DNA of 64,000 bases, taken from contig CM072343.1 in assembly GCA_036874045.1 (NCBI GenBank), forward strand, positions 15,458,001 through 15,522,000, in the 5' to 3' direction. Numbering within the stretch: the stretch's first letter is position 1; every line of letters starts with the position of its first letter. The DNA is from Cymodocea nodosa (taxonomy: Eukaryota > Streptophyta > Magnoliopsida > Alismatales > Cymodoceaceae). Positions 23,450-35,511 of this stretch are shown here, one piece after another. The position numbers and the translations under genes are program-made. The notes under the pieces were generated by a model. The model saw nothing but the letters and a program-made list of their open reading frames with translations. It had not been told where the DNA came from and did not search any database.

Positions 23450-25305
23450 TGTTCGTGTTTTTCCAGCACTACACTAGAAAAACTTGGATTTGTTACTTCT
23501 ATTTTTACTTAGTTAATTTATCTTTATGCCTATTCTTTCTTTTAGAAGTAAACAAACAACCTTTAATACAATTTAGATATTAATTCCAATTTGTACTTTA
23601 ACTGCAAGTGCATAGTGTCTATTGTATCAGTGTGTAAGTACAGGTCAATCCCATAGGGAATTACTGACGAACTTAAGAAATGTTTGATTGTGAATAATTC
23701 AAATTTAAATTCAATAAGCACTCCGTTGAGTTACAGTTAACTCAACGGACTAAGTTCGTTGAGTTATGGATAACTCAATGGACTATCCTTGTGGACTTAA
23801 GTTAACTCCACGAGCCTATCTCTTCTTTATAATACTGCTAATTACAGAGGAATTCGGCCAACCATTGGGCGATTCCATAGATTATAAATAACATCAATTA
23901 AGCTTTTTTTAATGCTAGTTAACATTGGATTTATCATTATGCAATACTAACATTCAGATGATTCAAACAGTAACCATTAAAATCTTTAAGTTGTTTTGTA
24001 CGAACCAATTTCAGTAAACTGTAAAATTAAAACTAACATAAAACAATCATAAAATTGATACAGATAACATTAATCACGATACAACACCAACAATACAACA
24101 CTCAAATACAACATACAAACAAAGATAAATTGTTTTTGGTATTTTTGTTTTGATGTGATGGTCGAAAGGTGAAATGTAAAGTAATTTCACTTGACATTAA
24201 ATACTTCCGACACTACTTGCAACGCGATTACACCATTGAAAATTGAACCACTTACAATTCTATCTCCTCTCCCTATAGAATCGCGAGTCTAGAATTGCAA
24301 GATGATCTCCTCTTCAGCATACAGGCATCAACCCAAAGCCAAGGCTAAAAGCTTTACAATCTCCTGAAATATGAGTCGGCGCTTGGTGAAAATGTTTTCC
24401 CTTCCCGCGATGCGATCACTCCTCATAGTGGTTGTCAGGCACTATGTTTGGCTCGGAATCAACCTGACATCAGGCAAGTATCCTCATAGACCTCCGATGA
24501 TTGGTGATTATGGTGGTGATACGATGGTTGGTGTGATACTTCAGAGAATCGTCGATACTGTCTGTAGAAAGCTCGGTGCTCCTCCTCTGTATACATTGGC
24601 CGTCTATCGATCACACCCTTTCTTTTTTTTCTTCTTTTCTTTTATATTTCTTTAGTGGTAACTGCTTCTGCTTGAATGGTCGGTTGGATTTCCTTCCTTC
24701 AGATCAACGGCGATGATTTCCTTCTCCCTACGCGATTGAATTCCTGCGTGATACGTGCAAACATGGTTTTTCCTTCCAACTATCTGTTCCTACAACCGCT
24801 ATAGTGGCATATTAGAAAATATATAGTCTGTGGAGTTACAGATAACTCAACAGACTTCCTTCGTTGATTTAACTATAAAACACATGCAAAAATAACAACT
24901 TAAGTTTATAACGCTAACCTAACGCGTTGCCTTAGTGTATTTTCATGTAACTCAACGTGTGCAGTTATACTAACTTTACGAGTTATAACGTAAGTAAATC
25001 TACCAGCTCTCAACATGTGTCAGCAGCAGTTTAAACATAAAATAACATTCCGAAGAGTTACAGGTATAACTATCCGATGCTCATATGCATTTTCGGATAC
25101 TTAAGAATTTCACAACCTGCAATTTACCGACAGTTCATAAATGTACTAAATTAACATTAATTCCCCAAAATTAAGCAAATTCTTCAATTAAAGCATATAA
25201 CAGTGCAATTATAACATAATGGCTTAATTCTCATATGATAAGCTAAATATTATGCAATTAACCATCATTTAACCGTTAATAATATGCACTTTTTCATTCT
25301 AAACA
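23450..25305 (-). repeat. G2 3' LTR (1856 bp)
   Basis: In element sense it starts TGTTTAGAATG directly after the PPT and ends next to the ACACA duplication. It differs from the 5' LTR by small changes, including a 16-bp segment near 24565 that the 5' LTR lacks. The three palindromes before the TATA region lie at about 23720-23815. A long antisense frame crosses 24371-24655. Confidence 0.92.
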
Positions 25306-25318
25306 CTTCCCCCATACC
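25306..25318 (-). promoter_or_regulatory. G2 terminal polypurine tract
   Basis: In element sense GGTATGGGGGAAG abuts the TG of the 3' LTR. It is the expected primer for plus-strand DNA synthesis. The same tract with one change precedes the G3 3' LTR at 53020-53032. Confidence 0.88.
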
Positions 25319-27115
25319 TAAATTTTGCTAGTCCCTTAGCAAACTAAGATTTAATTAATTGGTCTTTCAAAAAGTGCTAGAATTAATTCTTCCCCTTTCG
25401 TTTTTTTTTTATTCTGTTTAGCATAAACATATATTCTGTATGTTTCAATAATCAACCTGCAAAGATATTTAGAATATATGTAAATTACATACAAAGTATA
25501 TCATCTTCATATAGGTGTTAATTATATTATCGTTTGTTCTTCTTTTCATCATCTATAATCCTGAATTTTCCAATAAGTTTTTCCAGAAGAAATTTCAACA
25601 ACATACAAATGAAAGTACAATCCAATTCAATCTGATTAAGACAAGTAGAATAAAGAATTGTATTTCCATTAAACAACTTCAAAAGTCAATTTCAGATTCA
25701 TATTTCAGCAATTCTAGATAATAGAAAATATACTCGATTCATAAGATATCTGTATTTCACAAAACACTTGTATCTTTTCAAAACAGTATATGTTTTTTTT
25801 TTTCTTTTTTTTTCTCTTTTTTTTTCTTTTTTTTTGTACTTTAAAAGTTAATTTGACAAGCTTGAATCATGCAAGAGCTTTCTAATGTACCTATGTAACG
25901 AGCTTTCAGTCAACAATCCTAGATCTCATCAGGATCTTAGGTTGCCAGATTTTCAGAGTCCTTTTTCAGGTCAACAATCCTTACAAACCTATCTGCTCAA
26001 GTACAAAAGGCTCGTGATCAAACAAGTCAATAAACTCTCAAAGTTTTTTTTCTTTTCTTTTTTCTTTTTCTTTTTTTCTAAAAATAAATGCACACACAAA
26101 ACAAAACATTAATCACATACTGTATATGCACGTATTTCATTAATACAGATGCAGTAAAACACCAATCTCATATAATCCTGCTTCTATCATTTACTAAAGA
26201 TATGAATCCATAACAATAAGTTCATACTTTATCTGTAGTTTAATAAGATCTACACATAAATCATTCTACAAGTTCAATCAGTTAAAGTAAATGTATCTTT
26301 CATCATATGTGTTTCATTTAATCTAGAATTCACATCTCAGCTCCTTCAGGACTTTAGATAATTTTCTGATTAAGCATTAAATATTCTGATTTCATTCTAA
26401 AATCGTGAAACTGTTAAACTCATGAAATTCAGAAAAATCATAAGATACTATATCTAGATTTACATAAATAATAAATTCTATAGCATCTTCTATAGCCTTC
26501 TAAATATAACATTCAAGCAGTTTATAAAAATTTTACAGTCTCAATTATCGGATAGTTACAACAAGTTCATAAAAATTTTCAATTTCCTCAAAACTTTGCA
26601 GTACCATTTTAATTCCTTTAATTAACAAACTTACATGGCTGTTACTTTAATTACCTCCCCCCATACCTACATTTTGCATTATCCTCAATGTAAAAGATTG
26701 GACAATAAGTACAGTAATTGTAGCAGGCATGAATAAAGTTGTGTTTGATTTAAAATTCAGGATAAGTAATTGGTTACATACCTTGTTCCATTTGTATCTC
26801 TTTCTGCATATTTCGATTTTTGATTCTGAAAAACTTTTCATTCCCAGATAAACACAGAATATAAAACAAAATAACATTTAATAGGTATTAATAAATCAGT
26901 GTCTTGTGTGGAAACTAGGCTTCTATGCCTTTGGTGGCTTACAAGCAAGCCAGTTGGTTTCCCAGAACAGATACCAACAAACTAGATTGATATTTTGTTT
27001 TGTTTGTTTTTTTTTTTTTTATAAAATGAACATGAAAAACTTCAAAATTCCTTTATTATTATTATTATTTTTTTTTTTTGCAGAATACACAACATTAAAC
27101 ACACAAAATCACAGC
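25319..27115 (-). other. G2 3' non-coding region between F-box ORF and LTR
   Basis: No gene is seen. In element order it holds pyrimidine-rich tracts just after the F-box stop and an internal PPT-like GGTATGGGGGGAGG (about 26653-26670) preceded by ATTGAGGATAATGC. It then has about 700 bp (26520 down to 25840) colinear with the Sirevirus C2 non-coding region 56810-56100, and homopurine tracts at 25790-25840 (poly-T on the plus strand). The region separates an older-looking PPT from the present one. Confidence 0.75.
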
Positions 27116-28255
27116 TTAAGAACATGATTGAAAAGTAGAAACAAATGGAATAAATGTATCAGTCCAAGCAAACTTTTTAGGCATAGTTCTTCTTGCTATT
27201 AATTCTGTTTTAATGTAGTTCTTGGTCCTTTTTAATTTGTAAACATGCAATATATTATAAATTCCAAATACGAGTGTATTACCATTAATGATATGTAATG
27301 CAGAAAGGGATCCTTTTTGGTTCTAGGGTAATGTAGCAGTTTCTATTTCTACATCTATTTCAATATACTCCTCTTCCCACTTCCATTCATTCATGTCTTC
27401 CATAATCCATATTTGAAATTTCATCAGTTCATCCCACCATCTTATCAGACATAAAGTAGGATCATCTTCTTCATTATACCACATTCTTATTTGAATTTTA
27501 TTAAATTTTTCAGATGGTGGTTTAGCTATTTCACTCGGTACAGGTAAAATTTCTGTATAATCATCATAATTGTCTATGCTCACTATGTATAAATCAGATC
27601 TATATGCTATTGATATCTCCGTGACTAAATAAATATAACCATCAAGTATGACATGTGTTTGGTTAATTAATAATTTCTGTCCTAGATATATTATAATGTT
27701 TTCATTCCAAGATCTGTTTAAAAAATTATACACACTTAAGCGTAAATCTTCACCCCAATTTCCTGTAGGTCTCCAATAATATAATTTTTCAGGAATTGCA
27801 GAATTTTTATCAGAAAATATTAAAGCTGACCCACAATTTTCAGTTGGTGCTTCAAATATATTAGGTCTTCCTATATTACATTCTTCTCCTGTTATAGGAT
27901 TTCTTATCAAAATCTTAGGTAATGATAAACTTGCATACCTTGGTCTCATCTTGTATATGATTAATCCTTCATCTATCCCCATAATATGACTCATTCCTTC
28001 TAATGCATTGGGTGGAGTTCCAGTAGTTTCTTCCATAGCCAAATATTCATGGGTATTTGAACTACGATTAAATGACCTCCATATGAATTCATCTCTAATC
28101 TTAGTCATTTTTACAGTTTGTAGTCCTTGAAAATATTTTTCTTCAATACAGTCTTTAATTTCCTTTGATACACAACACATCCTGCACAGATCTTTAGCTG
28201 ACAAGTTACTTAGTATTTCCCTTTGTGCATCTAACGGTAATTGCATTAATTCCAT
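27116..28255 (-). pseudogene. F-box protein ORF carried by G2 (one premature stop)
   Basis: The ATG at 28255 gives MELMQLPLDAQREILSNLSA, a good F-box with the Leu-Pro start and the CCVSKEIKDC end (residues about 6-45). The frame is open for 310 codons. A TAG then stands where G1 has Trp, and the frame continues open to the natural-looking end FQSCS at 27116, for 379 codons in all. The middle and C-terminal parts resemble F-box-associated repeats rich in Trp and Tyr. The F-box would bind SKP1; no transmembrane segment or signal peptide is seen, so this is not a classical Env. A polypyrimidine-ACAG acceptor-like site lies about 10 nt upstream of the ATG. Confidence 0.88.
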
Positions 28256-28450
28256 TTGTTGATTCTGTAAAATAAAAACAAAAATTTAGCAGAGACAAAA
28301 ATTAACATAACTACTGCACACCCTCGTGGAGTTAAAGCATAACTCAACAGACTAAGTTCGTTGAGTTAAAAATTAACTCTACAATACTATTAACTTAAAA
28401 TAAAAATAAAAACATATATACATACAGATAGTTGCTTTAGATATGCTACT
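28256..28450 (-). promoter_or_regulatory. G2 gag to F-box intergenic region with palindromes
   Basis: Two palindromes (GTAGAGTTAATTTT-TAACTCAACG and CTGTTGAGTTATGC-TTTAACTCCACG, about 28320-28385) are followed, in element sense, by TTTTTGTTTTTATTTTACAG just before the F-box start. The same arrangement occurs in G3. It could hold a promoter or the 3' splice site of a subgenomic F-box mRNA. Confidence 0.55.
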
Positions 28451-29638
28451 TCATCCAGCTGCCCTCCTAGAAGATGTATCAATTTCATTAACCGTTCTAT
28501 TGATAGGATTAGGTATTGCTTGTATTGGCAATCCTCCAGTAGGTCTAAATTCCATTGGTTCCTTCTATCTAAGTGGTATATTTCTATTCTGATTTTGATT
28601 TACAGCATTTCCAAATATAAATTCTAAACGATTGTTTACTTGTTGGATTATCTTTTCTAATTTCTCTATTCTAGCTCCTTGTTCAATTAATACTTCATAA
28701 CTTATGTTCTTCTCATTTATATTTTCTCCTCCCTGGAAATTATTGTTTCTCCAAGATAAATTTGGGTGATTTCTCCAATTAGGATTATAATAATTTCCCA
28801 AGTTATCTCTCTGGTTTCTAGCATAAATAATATCTAAGTCATTTATGTTTGTATTCTTTTCTGCTAGCTTTTGATTTAATGATAACTCTTCTATTTTCTT
28901 TGTTAATTCATTTAATTTCACCTCAAGCATAGTATTGGAATCTATTTCATGCATTCCTCTTGGCAATAATATTTTATCTGCAATAGCTTCAGCCGAATTT
29001 TCCCATTGTGCAGTTCTTGTTGCAAAATTTTCTAAATATGCCCATGCTTCTTCATTACATAATTTTAAAAATCCATTTTGACAAGTAGATTCTAATAAAG
29101 ATTTCGTTGAAACATCTATGCCTTCATAAACTATGACTATTAATTGTGCTTTACTCATTGCATGATGTGGACATTGAGTTAGTAAATCTTTAAATCTTTC
29201 AAAATATTTCCAGAATGATTCACCCTGTTTTTGGCTACACATTAATATTTCTTTCTTCTTTTTAATCATTTGATGTGTTGGATAGTATTTTTCCAGAAAA
29301 ATAGAGCAAAATTCAGTCTATGTAGAAATTGAATCAGGCGACAGACTATATAACTCTCTCTTAGCTGTATCTTTTAAAGCAAAAGAGATATATCTAAGTT
29401 TAATAGCATCTATACTCATGTTCGGCATTCTCATCATTTGACAAACTTCGTTAAATTCTCTAAGGAAATAATAGGCATCCTCTCTTTCTAATCCATGAAA
29501 ATGTGGCAATTGACTAATATAATTAGATTTCAGTTCAAACCTATCTCCCTCAAAGTTTGGCAAACAAATACATGAAGGTTCATCAATTAATTCAGGATAC
29601 AGAATCTCTCCTAATGGTTTTTCTACTGGAGCAGCCAT
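28451..29638 (-). pseudogene. G2 Gag capsid module downstream of pol
   Basis: It starts at ATG 29638 with MAAPVEKPLGEILYPELIDE and continues into a Retrotrans_gag capsid (HFHGLEREDAYYFLREFNEV, AIKLRYISFALKDTAKREL, WKYFERFKDLLTQCPHHAM, NPNWRNHPNLSWRNN). A coiled coil near the end and a TGA at 28451 follow. Two Trp/Gln-to-stop changes (near 29316 and 28563) interrupt it, with no frameshift. Unlike standard Athila elements it follows integrase, has its own leader and start codon, and lacks a zinc knuckle. Confidence 0.9.
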
Positions 29639-30160
29639 CTCTACATTCTCTTTTAAAGAAAGGTTAGCTACACCCCAAAGAATTTCGTTAAAGTTCAGTT
29701 CAGAAAATTTTTTAGTACCCCTCTACAATGAAAATTCCTGGATAGGTGTTCTTACTAATCGTTTAGTGCTTAGAGAACGAGTCCATGTGCTCATAAATAA
29801 ATAATAGAAGATTAATTACATACCAGTCCGAAGCTTTCCATTCTATAAATATTTGTTGTCGGATGAAGGTTGAATCAGCTGCTTCTCCTTCCAGTTCCTC
29901 CAACGCTTTCTCCTTTCTCTTAAAAGTGCTGGTAACTCATAAATAACATTCTGTTTCATATATATACTGCGCATCCATAAAGTGAATAAATCTCATTACA
30001 AGAACGTGTCTTGCAACGTGCATCGTGGTTCCTGTTTTAATGGGTACGTGTACCACTACTAATTTCAAATTTTGGTAACCGCTAAACCAACGAAGTTTCG
30101 TTGTGGTTAAAAGAATAACCGTTCTGCTTAATCCACGAACTAACCTCATTGAGTTACAGA
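29639..30160 (-). promoter_or_regulatory. Leader of G2 gag with TATA box and possible intron
   Basis: In element sense the order is palindromes (30310-30130), a stretch with CACGTACCC, then GCAGTATATATATGAAAC (TATA at about 29958-29967). The gag ATG at 29638 comes about 320 nt after the TATA box. The leader has a possible intron: donor TGGTATGTAATT near 29825 and acceptor TTTTCATTGTAG near 29727 (TTGCAG in G3). The same block is kept in G3 (49255-49742), where almost all of gag is gone. Confidence 0.6.
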
Positions 30161-30742
30161 TTACTCAATAGAACACAGTCAGCTACTGTTGCTAACTCCA
30201 CAGACTAACTTCGCTTGAGTTACAGATAACTCAACGGAATGACCTTATATTATATTACTAACCTCGTGGAGTTACGGTTAACTCAACGGAATTACTTCGT
30301 TGAGTTAACACTTGGCAAGTTCTAAGTTTCACTCTCATAAGTTTTCTATTCTGTTTTTTTTCTTACAGGTTTAACCGATACTATGCTTCGATCAGACCTA
30401 AATATTTTTTTATTTTTATTTTTATTATTTTTTTATCTTTCTTTTGGTTGAACCGATACTATGTTTCGGTAAAACAAAATTTTTTCTGAAAATTAATATA
30501 CATTTTTTTTCCGGTTTAACCGATACTATGCTTCGGTAAAACCAATATTTTTTTTAATGTTCCGGTCATACCGATGCTACGCTTCGGTCAGACCTAAATA
30601 TTTTTAAATTTTTCGGCCATACCGATGGATCCAGTCGGTTGAACCGCAACTAATTTTATGTTATATATATATTTTTAATGTTTTTATTTATTTTTTATTT
30701 ATATATATATATATATATATAAACATAAAAACTGATTTCTTA
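30161..30742 (-). other. G2 spacer between integrase and gag
   Basis: In element sense a TA-rich tract (30665-30722) follows the integrase stop. A cluster of CGGTTNAACCG-type motifs comes next (about 30650-30370, repeated phrase GCATAGTATCGGTTAAACCG), then CGTTGAGTTA palindromes. It is non-coding and conserved in order with G1 11769-12165 and G3 48080-48600. Confidence 0.75.
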
Positions 30743-33700
30743 CTAAGTAAAACTCGAGTAGTCCTCTACTCTGATTTCTTCTATAATTCCAAAGGAGTTT
30801 TTTGGTGTTTTCAGAATAGGTTTAAGTCTTTGTCCATTTACTTTAAATATATTCTGATTTTTAGGATTTTCAATTTCAATAGCTCCATAAGGATAAACAT
30901 TTCGAACTATGTAAGGTCCTACCCATCTAGATCTTAATTTTCCTAGATGGTTATGGAGTTTAGCCATATAAAGATATACTTCTTGTCCTATTTCAAAGTT
31001 TTTAGGAATAATTTTTCTATCATGCCAGAATTTCATTTTCTCTTTTTCTCTTACAGTCTTTGAATAAGCTTCATTTTTAAATTCTTCTAATTCAATTAGT
31101 TGCATTTTCCTATTTTCAATAGCTTGATTTAAATTAGTGTTCAGAGTTTTTAATGCCCAATAAGCTTTATGTTCTATTTCAACAAGTAAATGACAACTTT
31201 TTCCATATACTAGCCTAAAAGGTGACATACCTAAGCTCGTTTTATAAGTAGTTCTATAAGCCCAAAGTGCATCAATCAATCTATTAGCCCAATCTGTTCT
31301 AGTAGAATTTACTACTTTTTCCAAGATTAATTTAATTTGTTTGTTTGCACTTTCTACTTGTCCACTTGTTTGCTGATGATATGATATTGCAATTTTGTGG
31401 TTTACTCCATATTTCTTCATTAAGGCTTCAAAACTTCTATTACAGAAATGAGTTCCTCTATCACTGATAATAGCTTTAGATATTCCAAATCTGGCAAATA
31501 TATTTGTTCTTATAAATTATATTACCACTTTGTTATCGTTAGTTTTTGTAGGAATAGCTTCTATCCATTTAGATACATAATCCACTCCCAACAATATGTA
31601 ATTAAATTGATTAGATATAGGAAATGGACCCATAAAATCTATTCCCCACACATCAAAGATTTCAACCTCAACAATAGGATTAAGAGGCATCATATTCCTC
31701 TTTGATATTCTTCCTATTTGTTGACATCTTAAACAACTTAAGCAATATTTATGAGCATCTTTGAATAGTGTTGGCCAATAAAACCCACATTGCAGAATTT
31801 TTGCAGCAGTTTTCCCTGAACCAAAATGTCCTCCACAAGCTTGGTCATGACAGAAAGACAATATGCTTGAATATTCAGTTTCTGGAACACAACTCCTTAA
31901 AACCAGATCAGGACATTTCTTAAATAAGTAAGGGTCTTCCCAATAGTAATATTTTACTCTTGAGAAAAACAATTTCTTATCGTGTCTATTCCAATCCTTA
32001 GGTGTTAAACCAGTAACTAAGTAATTAACTATGTTTGCATACCAAGGCATTGTGTTGATGGTCATTAATTGTTCATCAGGAAAATTATCCTTAATTTCAA
32101 TATTTGATTTTTCTATTTGTAATATTGATAAATGATCTGCTACTACATTCTCACAACCTTTTTTATCTTTAATTTCTAGATCGAATTCTTGCAATAATAA
32201 TATCCATCGGATCAATCTAGGTTTAGTTTCTTTTTTCTTTATTAGATATTTTAGAGTTGAATGATCTATGTATACTATTACTTTAGCTCCAATCAAATAT
32301 GATCTAAACTTTTCTAAAGCAAACACAATAGCTAATAATTCTTTTTCAGTAGTTGTGTAATTAACTTGAGCATCATTTAAGGTTTTGCTTGCATAATGAA
32401 TCACTCTAGGAGATTTTTCTATTTTCTGTCCTAACACTGCTCCTACAGCAAAATCAGAAGCATCGCACATTAATTCAAATGGATGGTTCCAATTAGGTGC
32501 TTGAATTATAGGAGTTGAAATTAAGCTAGTCTTAAGTCTAAAAAATGCTTCCTTGCAATTTTTATCAAAGTTAAATGGAACATCTTTTAATAGATTAGTT
32601 AAAGGTCTAGCTATCTTGCTAAAGTCTTTAATAAATCTTCTATAAAAACCAGCATGTCCTAGAAATGATCTAATATCTTTTACTGATTTAGGTTCTGGTA
32701 GATTAGAAATTACTTCTATTTTAGCTTTATCTACTTCCAACCCTTTTTTAGAAACAACATGCCCTAAGACTATTCCTTGTTTAACCATGAAGTGACATTT
32801 TTCCCAATTTAAAACCAGATTCTTTTCCACACAGCGTTTTAATATTTGGTCTAAATTGCTTAAACACACTTCATATGAGTTGCCATATACAGTAAAATCA
32901 TCCATAAATATTTCTAAAAATTCATCAGTCATTCCAGTAAATATGCCATGTACACACCTTTGAAAGGTAGCTGGTGCATTGCATAATCCGAATGGCATTC
33001 TTTTAAAAGCATAAGTTCCATTAGGACAGGTGAAAGTTGTTTTCTCTTGATCCTCTAATGCTACTGGAATTTGATTATACCCTGAATACCCGTCTAGGAA
33101 ACAAAAATATTCTTGCCCTGCTAATCTTTCCAGCATTTGATCTATAAAAGGTAAGGAAAAATGATCTTTCCTAGTCACAGCATTCAGCTTTCTATAGTCT
33201 ATACATACTCTCCAGCCTGATTGAATTCTAGTAGGTATCAAGTCTTGACTTTCATTCCTAATAACTGCTAATTCTGATTTCTTGGGAACTACATGGATTG
33301 GACTAACCCACGAGCTATCAGAAATCGGATATATTATATCATTATCTAACCATTTAACTATTTCCTTCCTGACTACTTCTTTAAGGTTTGGATTTAATCT
33401 ACTCTCAGGAATTCTAACAGGTTTAGCATTCTCTTCTAAATATATGTGGTGACAGCATAAAGTTGAACTTAACCCTTTTATATCAGTCATAGTCCATCCT
33501 ATTACTTTTTTATAACTTTTTATTACCTCTTTTAATTTAGCTATTTGATCATCTTTCAAATCTGAAGCAATAATGATTGGACAGGTCCGTTTATCTTCTA
33601 GAAATATATAGGTTAATTCAGGAGGTAAATGTTTTAATTCTAAATACTGCCCATCAGAAGCTAGATCTCCTAATTGAACATCATCATGTTTTAAATTAAT

Positions 33701-33841
33701 TTCTTCCTGATCTCCTTCTATATTTATGCTTTCACTTTCTTCTAGAGTTTCAGAATTGATTTGCCTATTTAATTCTTCTTGAATCACATCATCTAACATA
33801 TCTCCTTCATCCTCTAAAAAGTCTATGGTATGTAAGGACAT
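30743..33841 (-). pseudogene. G2 reverse transcriptase, RNase H and integrase (one stop)
   Basis: The frame from 33841 is open for 774 codons. RT runs through residues 130-390 ([10 protein letters not shown] with Asp250, FMDD at 312-315), RNase H through about 455-580 (Asp460, Glu501, Asp526, Asp579), and the integrase finger has His665, His672, Cys703 and Cys706. WGIDFMG at 732-738 supplies the first catalytic Asp. A TAA at 31515-31517 (from CAA) is the only break. The frame continues in phase through the core (QQTSGQVE) and the C-terminal SH3-like part to 30743. The motifs [12 protein letters not shown] and [18 protein letters not shown] are typical of the Athila lineage. No chromodomain follows. 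Confidence 0.93.
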
Positions 33842-34976
33842 TTCTAACTCCTCAAACCTTTCTGGTTTGAAAATATTTAATTATCCTCATTACCATATGC
33901 TAACTTCATTACTCCAGTTTTACAATTTATAACAGCCCCTGATGTTGCTAAAAATGGTCTTCCCAAAATTAAAGATGTATCACTATTTTTATGCTTAATT
34001 TGTTGGGAATCCAAAATTACAATATCAATAGGATATATAAAATTCTTGATTTTAATTAAGACAACCTCTATTTTTCCTCTAGAGTATCTTATACTTCTAT
34101 CAGCTAATTGAATAACCATACTAGTAGGAGTTAAGCCTTCTAATCCTAAGGATGCAAATATATCACTTGGCATAACATTTATACCTGCACCTAAGTCTAT
34201 TAAAGTTCTTTCTAGAATGGTATTTCCTATGGTGCATGATATAACATGGATTCCAGGATTAGATAACTTTTTAGGAATTTATGGCAGAAATAGGTAACTA
34301 CTTTGCTCAACTAAAAAAAGACCTTTCTAAGAAATTTTCGCTCTCTTTTCTTAGTACACCAATCCTTCAGAAATTTAGCACAAGGTGGCATATTCTGCAA
34401 TAGATCTAACAAAGGAATGTTAACTTGTACTTTTTCAAAAATTTCTCTTATTTTTTCTTGTTTTTCAGGAATTGTTTGTTGTAATCTTTCAGGATAGGGT
34501 GCTAACGATTTTGATTTCAAAGACTCTTTTTCTTTCAGTTGATTTGTTTGATAATTTTTAGCTTCAATTGCAGATTCAGATTGTTTTTTAGTGATTTCTA
34601 GATTTTCAGCTATTACATTTTCATTATCATTTTGATTTTTACTCTTGTCCACCTTCATATCATTTTCATTTTGAGTTCTTGGTGGTATATCAATTCCAGA
34701 TCTTAATGTTACACATACATCTTCCAGATTTTTGTTACTTTCATGATGTTTTTGTATATCATTTTTGTGATTATGATCTTCAATTGTTTTTAGTTTTAAA
34801 GTGCATTCTTTAAATTCTCTTACATTTGTGTTTTCTATTTGTTGTATATTTTGCAAGTTGTGCAGGTTTATAACATTATAATTTTCATTGTCTTGTTGCA
34901 AAACTTGTATTTTCATTGCATTTTTATCTAATGCTTTTAATTTTGTTTCCAGATCATTTAATTTCATTGCATTCAA
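33842..34976 (-). pseudogene. G2 linker and protease
   Basis: Residues from 34976 form a hydrophilic linker (LHNLQNIQQIENTNVREF, CVTLRSGIDIPPRTQNE) and the start of the protease domain (NMPPCAKFLKDW). A 2-bp insertion in a T-run near 34312-34318 shifts the frame. The second part (34310-33877) carries the DLGAG active-site region and SLGLEGLTPTS, ending GRPFLATSGAVINCKTGVM. The TAA that follows, before the RT block, is near the one in G1. The protease would process the polyprotein. Confidence 0.85.
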
Positions 34977-35465
34977 TTTTTGATCAATTTTCTTTATGGC
35001 TTTTTCAGTTTCCTAAATTATATCCTGTTTAGGTTCTGAATATGCCTCCTTATAGTTTAATTGGTTGACTTCTTGTTGTTGACACACAAAGTATTCTAGT
35101 TTGTCCAGATTTTGCTCTATACTATGCTCGAGTCTGTCATAGCTATCCCAAACTTCAGTGTCTCTCATCATATTACACATTCTATACTGACCATCAGTTG
35201 GGTAAACTATAGGATTCTCATACTCGGCTCTATTATATTAAGGATAATTCATTTGTTGTTCATGGGATCTATCAATCTGTAAATGTCTCAATTTCAAACA
35301 ATCAGAAATGTCGTGTCCTTCAGAATTGCAGAATTCACATATGCTAATTAAAGGTTTCAGAAATCTTTGAGCATAAGCATATGCCATATTCTCAATTACA
35401 GAAGAAAACACACAACTCTGACTATTAAAATGAAACAGCTCTAACAATTGCTTATATTTATTCAA
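34977..35465 (-). pseudogene. G2 zinc-knuckle region at the start of pol
   Basis: The open stretch starting at about 35465 reads KYKQLLELFHFNSQS, then MAYAYAQRFLKP, the likely first Met. A perfect CCHC knuckle follows (CEFCNSEGHDISDC, about 35298-35339), then LKLRHLQIDRSHEQQMNYP and a stop at 35238. More in-phase linker continues to 34977. No capsid lies between the primer site (35487-35504) and this knuckle, so the nucleocapsid part of Gag stands alone ahead of protease. Confidence 0.75.
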
Positions 35466-35486
35466 TTCAGTTCAATTCAATTCAAT

Positions 35487-35504
35487 TCCCTGGCAACGGC
35501 GCCA
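35487..35504 (-). promoter_or_regulatory. G2 primer-binding site (tRNA-Asp type)
   Basis: In element sense TGGCGCCGTTGCCAGGGA, seven bases inside the LTR end. It matches the 3' end of tRNA-Asp by complementarity with a single difference. A short GAATT-rich tract follows. Confidence 0.9.
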
Positions 35505-35511
35505 TAAAACT

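Noticed and set aside
25790-26080. Homopolymer-rich frames with Phe/Ser runs
   Set aside because: They come from poly-T and poly-A tracts of the G2 3' region, not from a protein.
27116-29638. Gag plus F-box as a separate element nested in G1 and G2
   Set aside because: No LTR, inverted repeat, poly(A) or target duplication borders the block, and the same order is present at three independent insertions.
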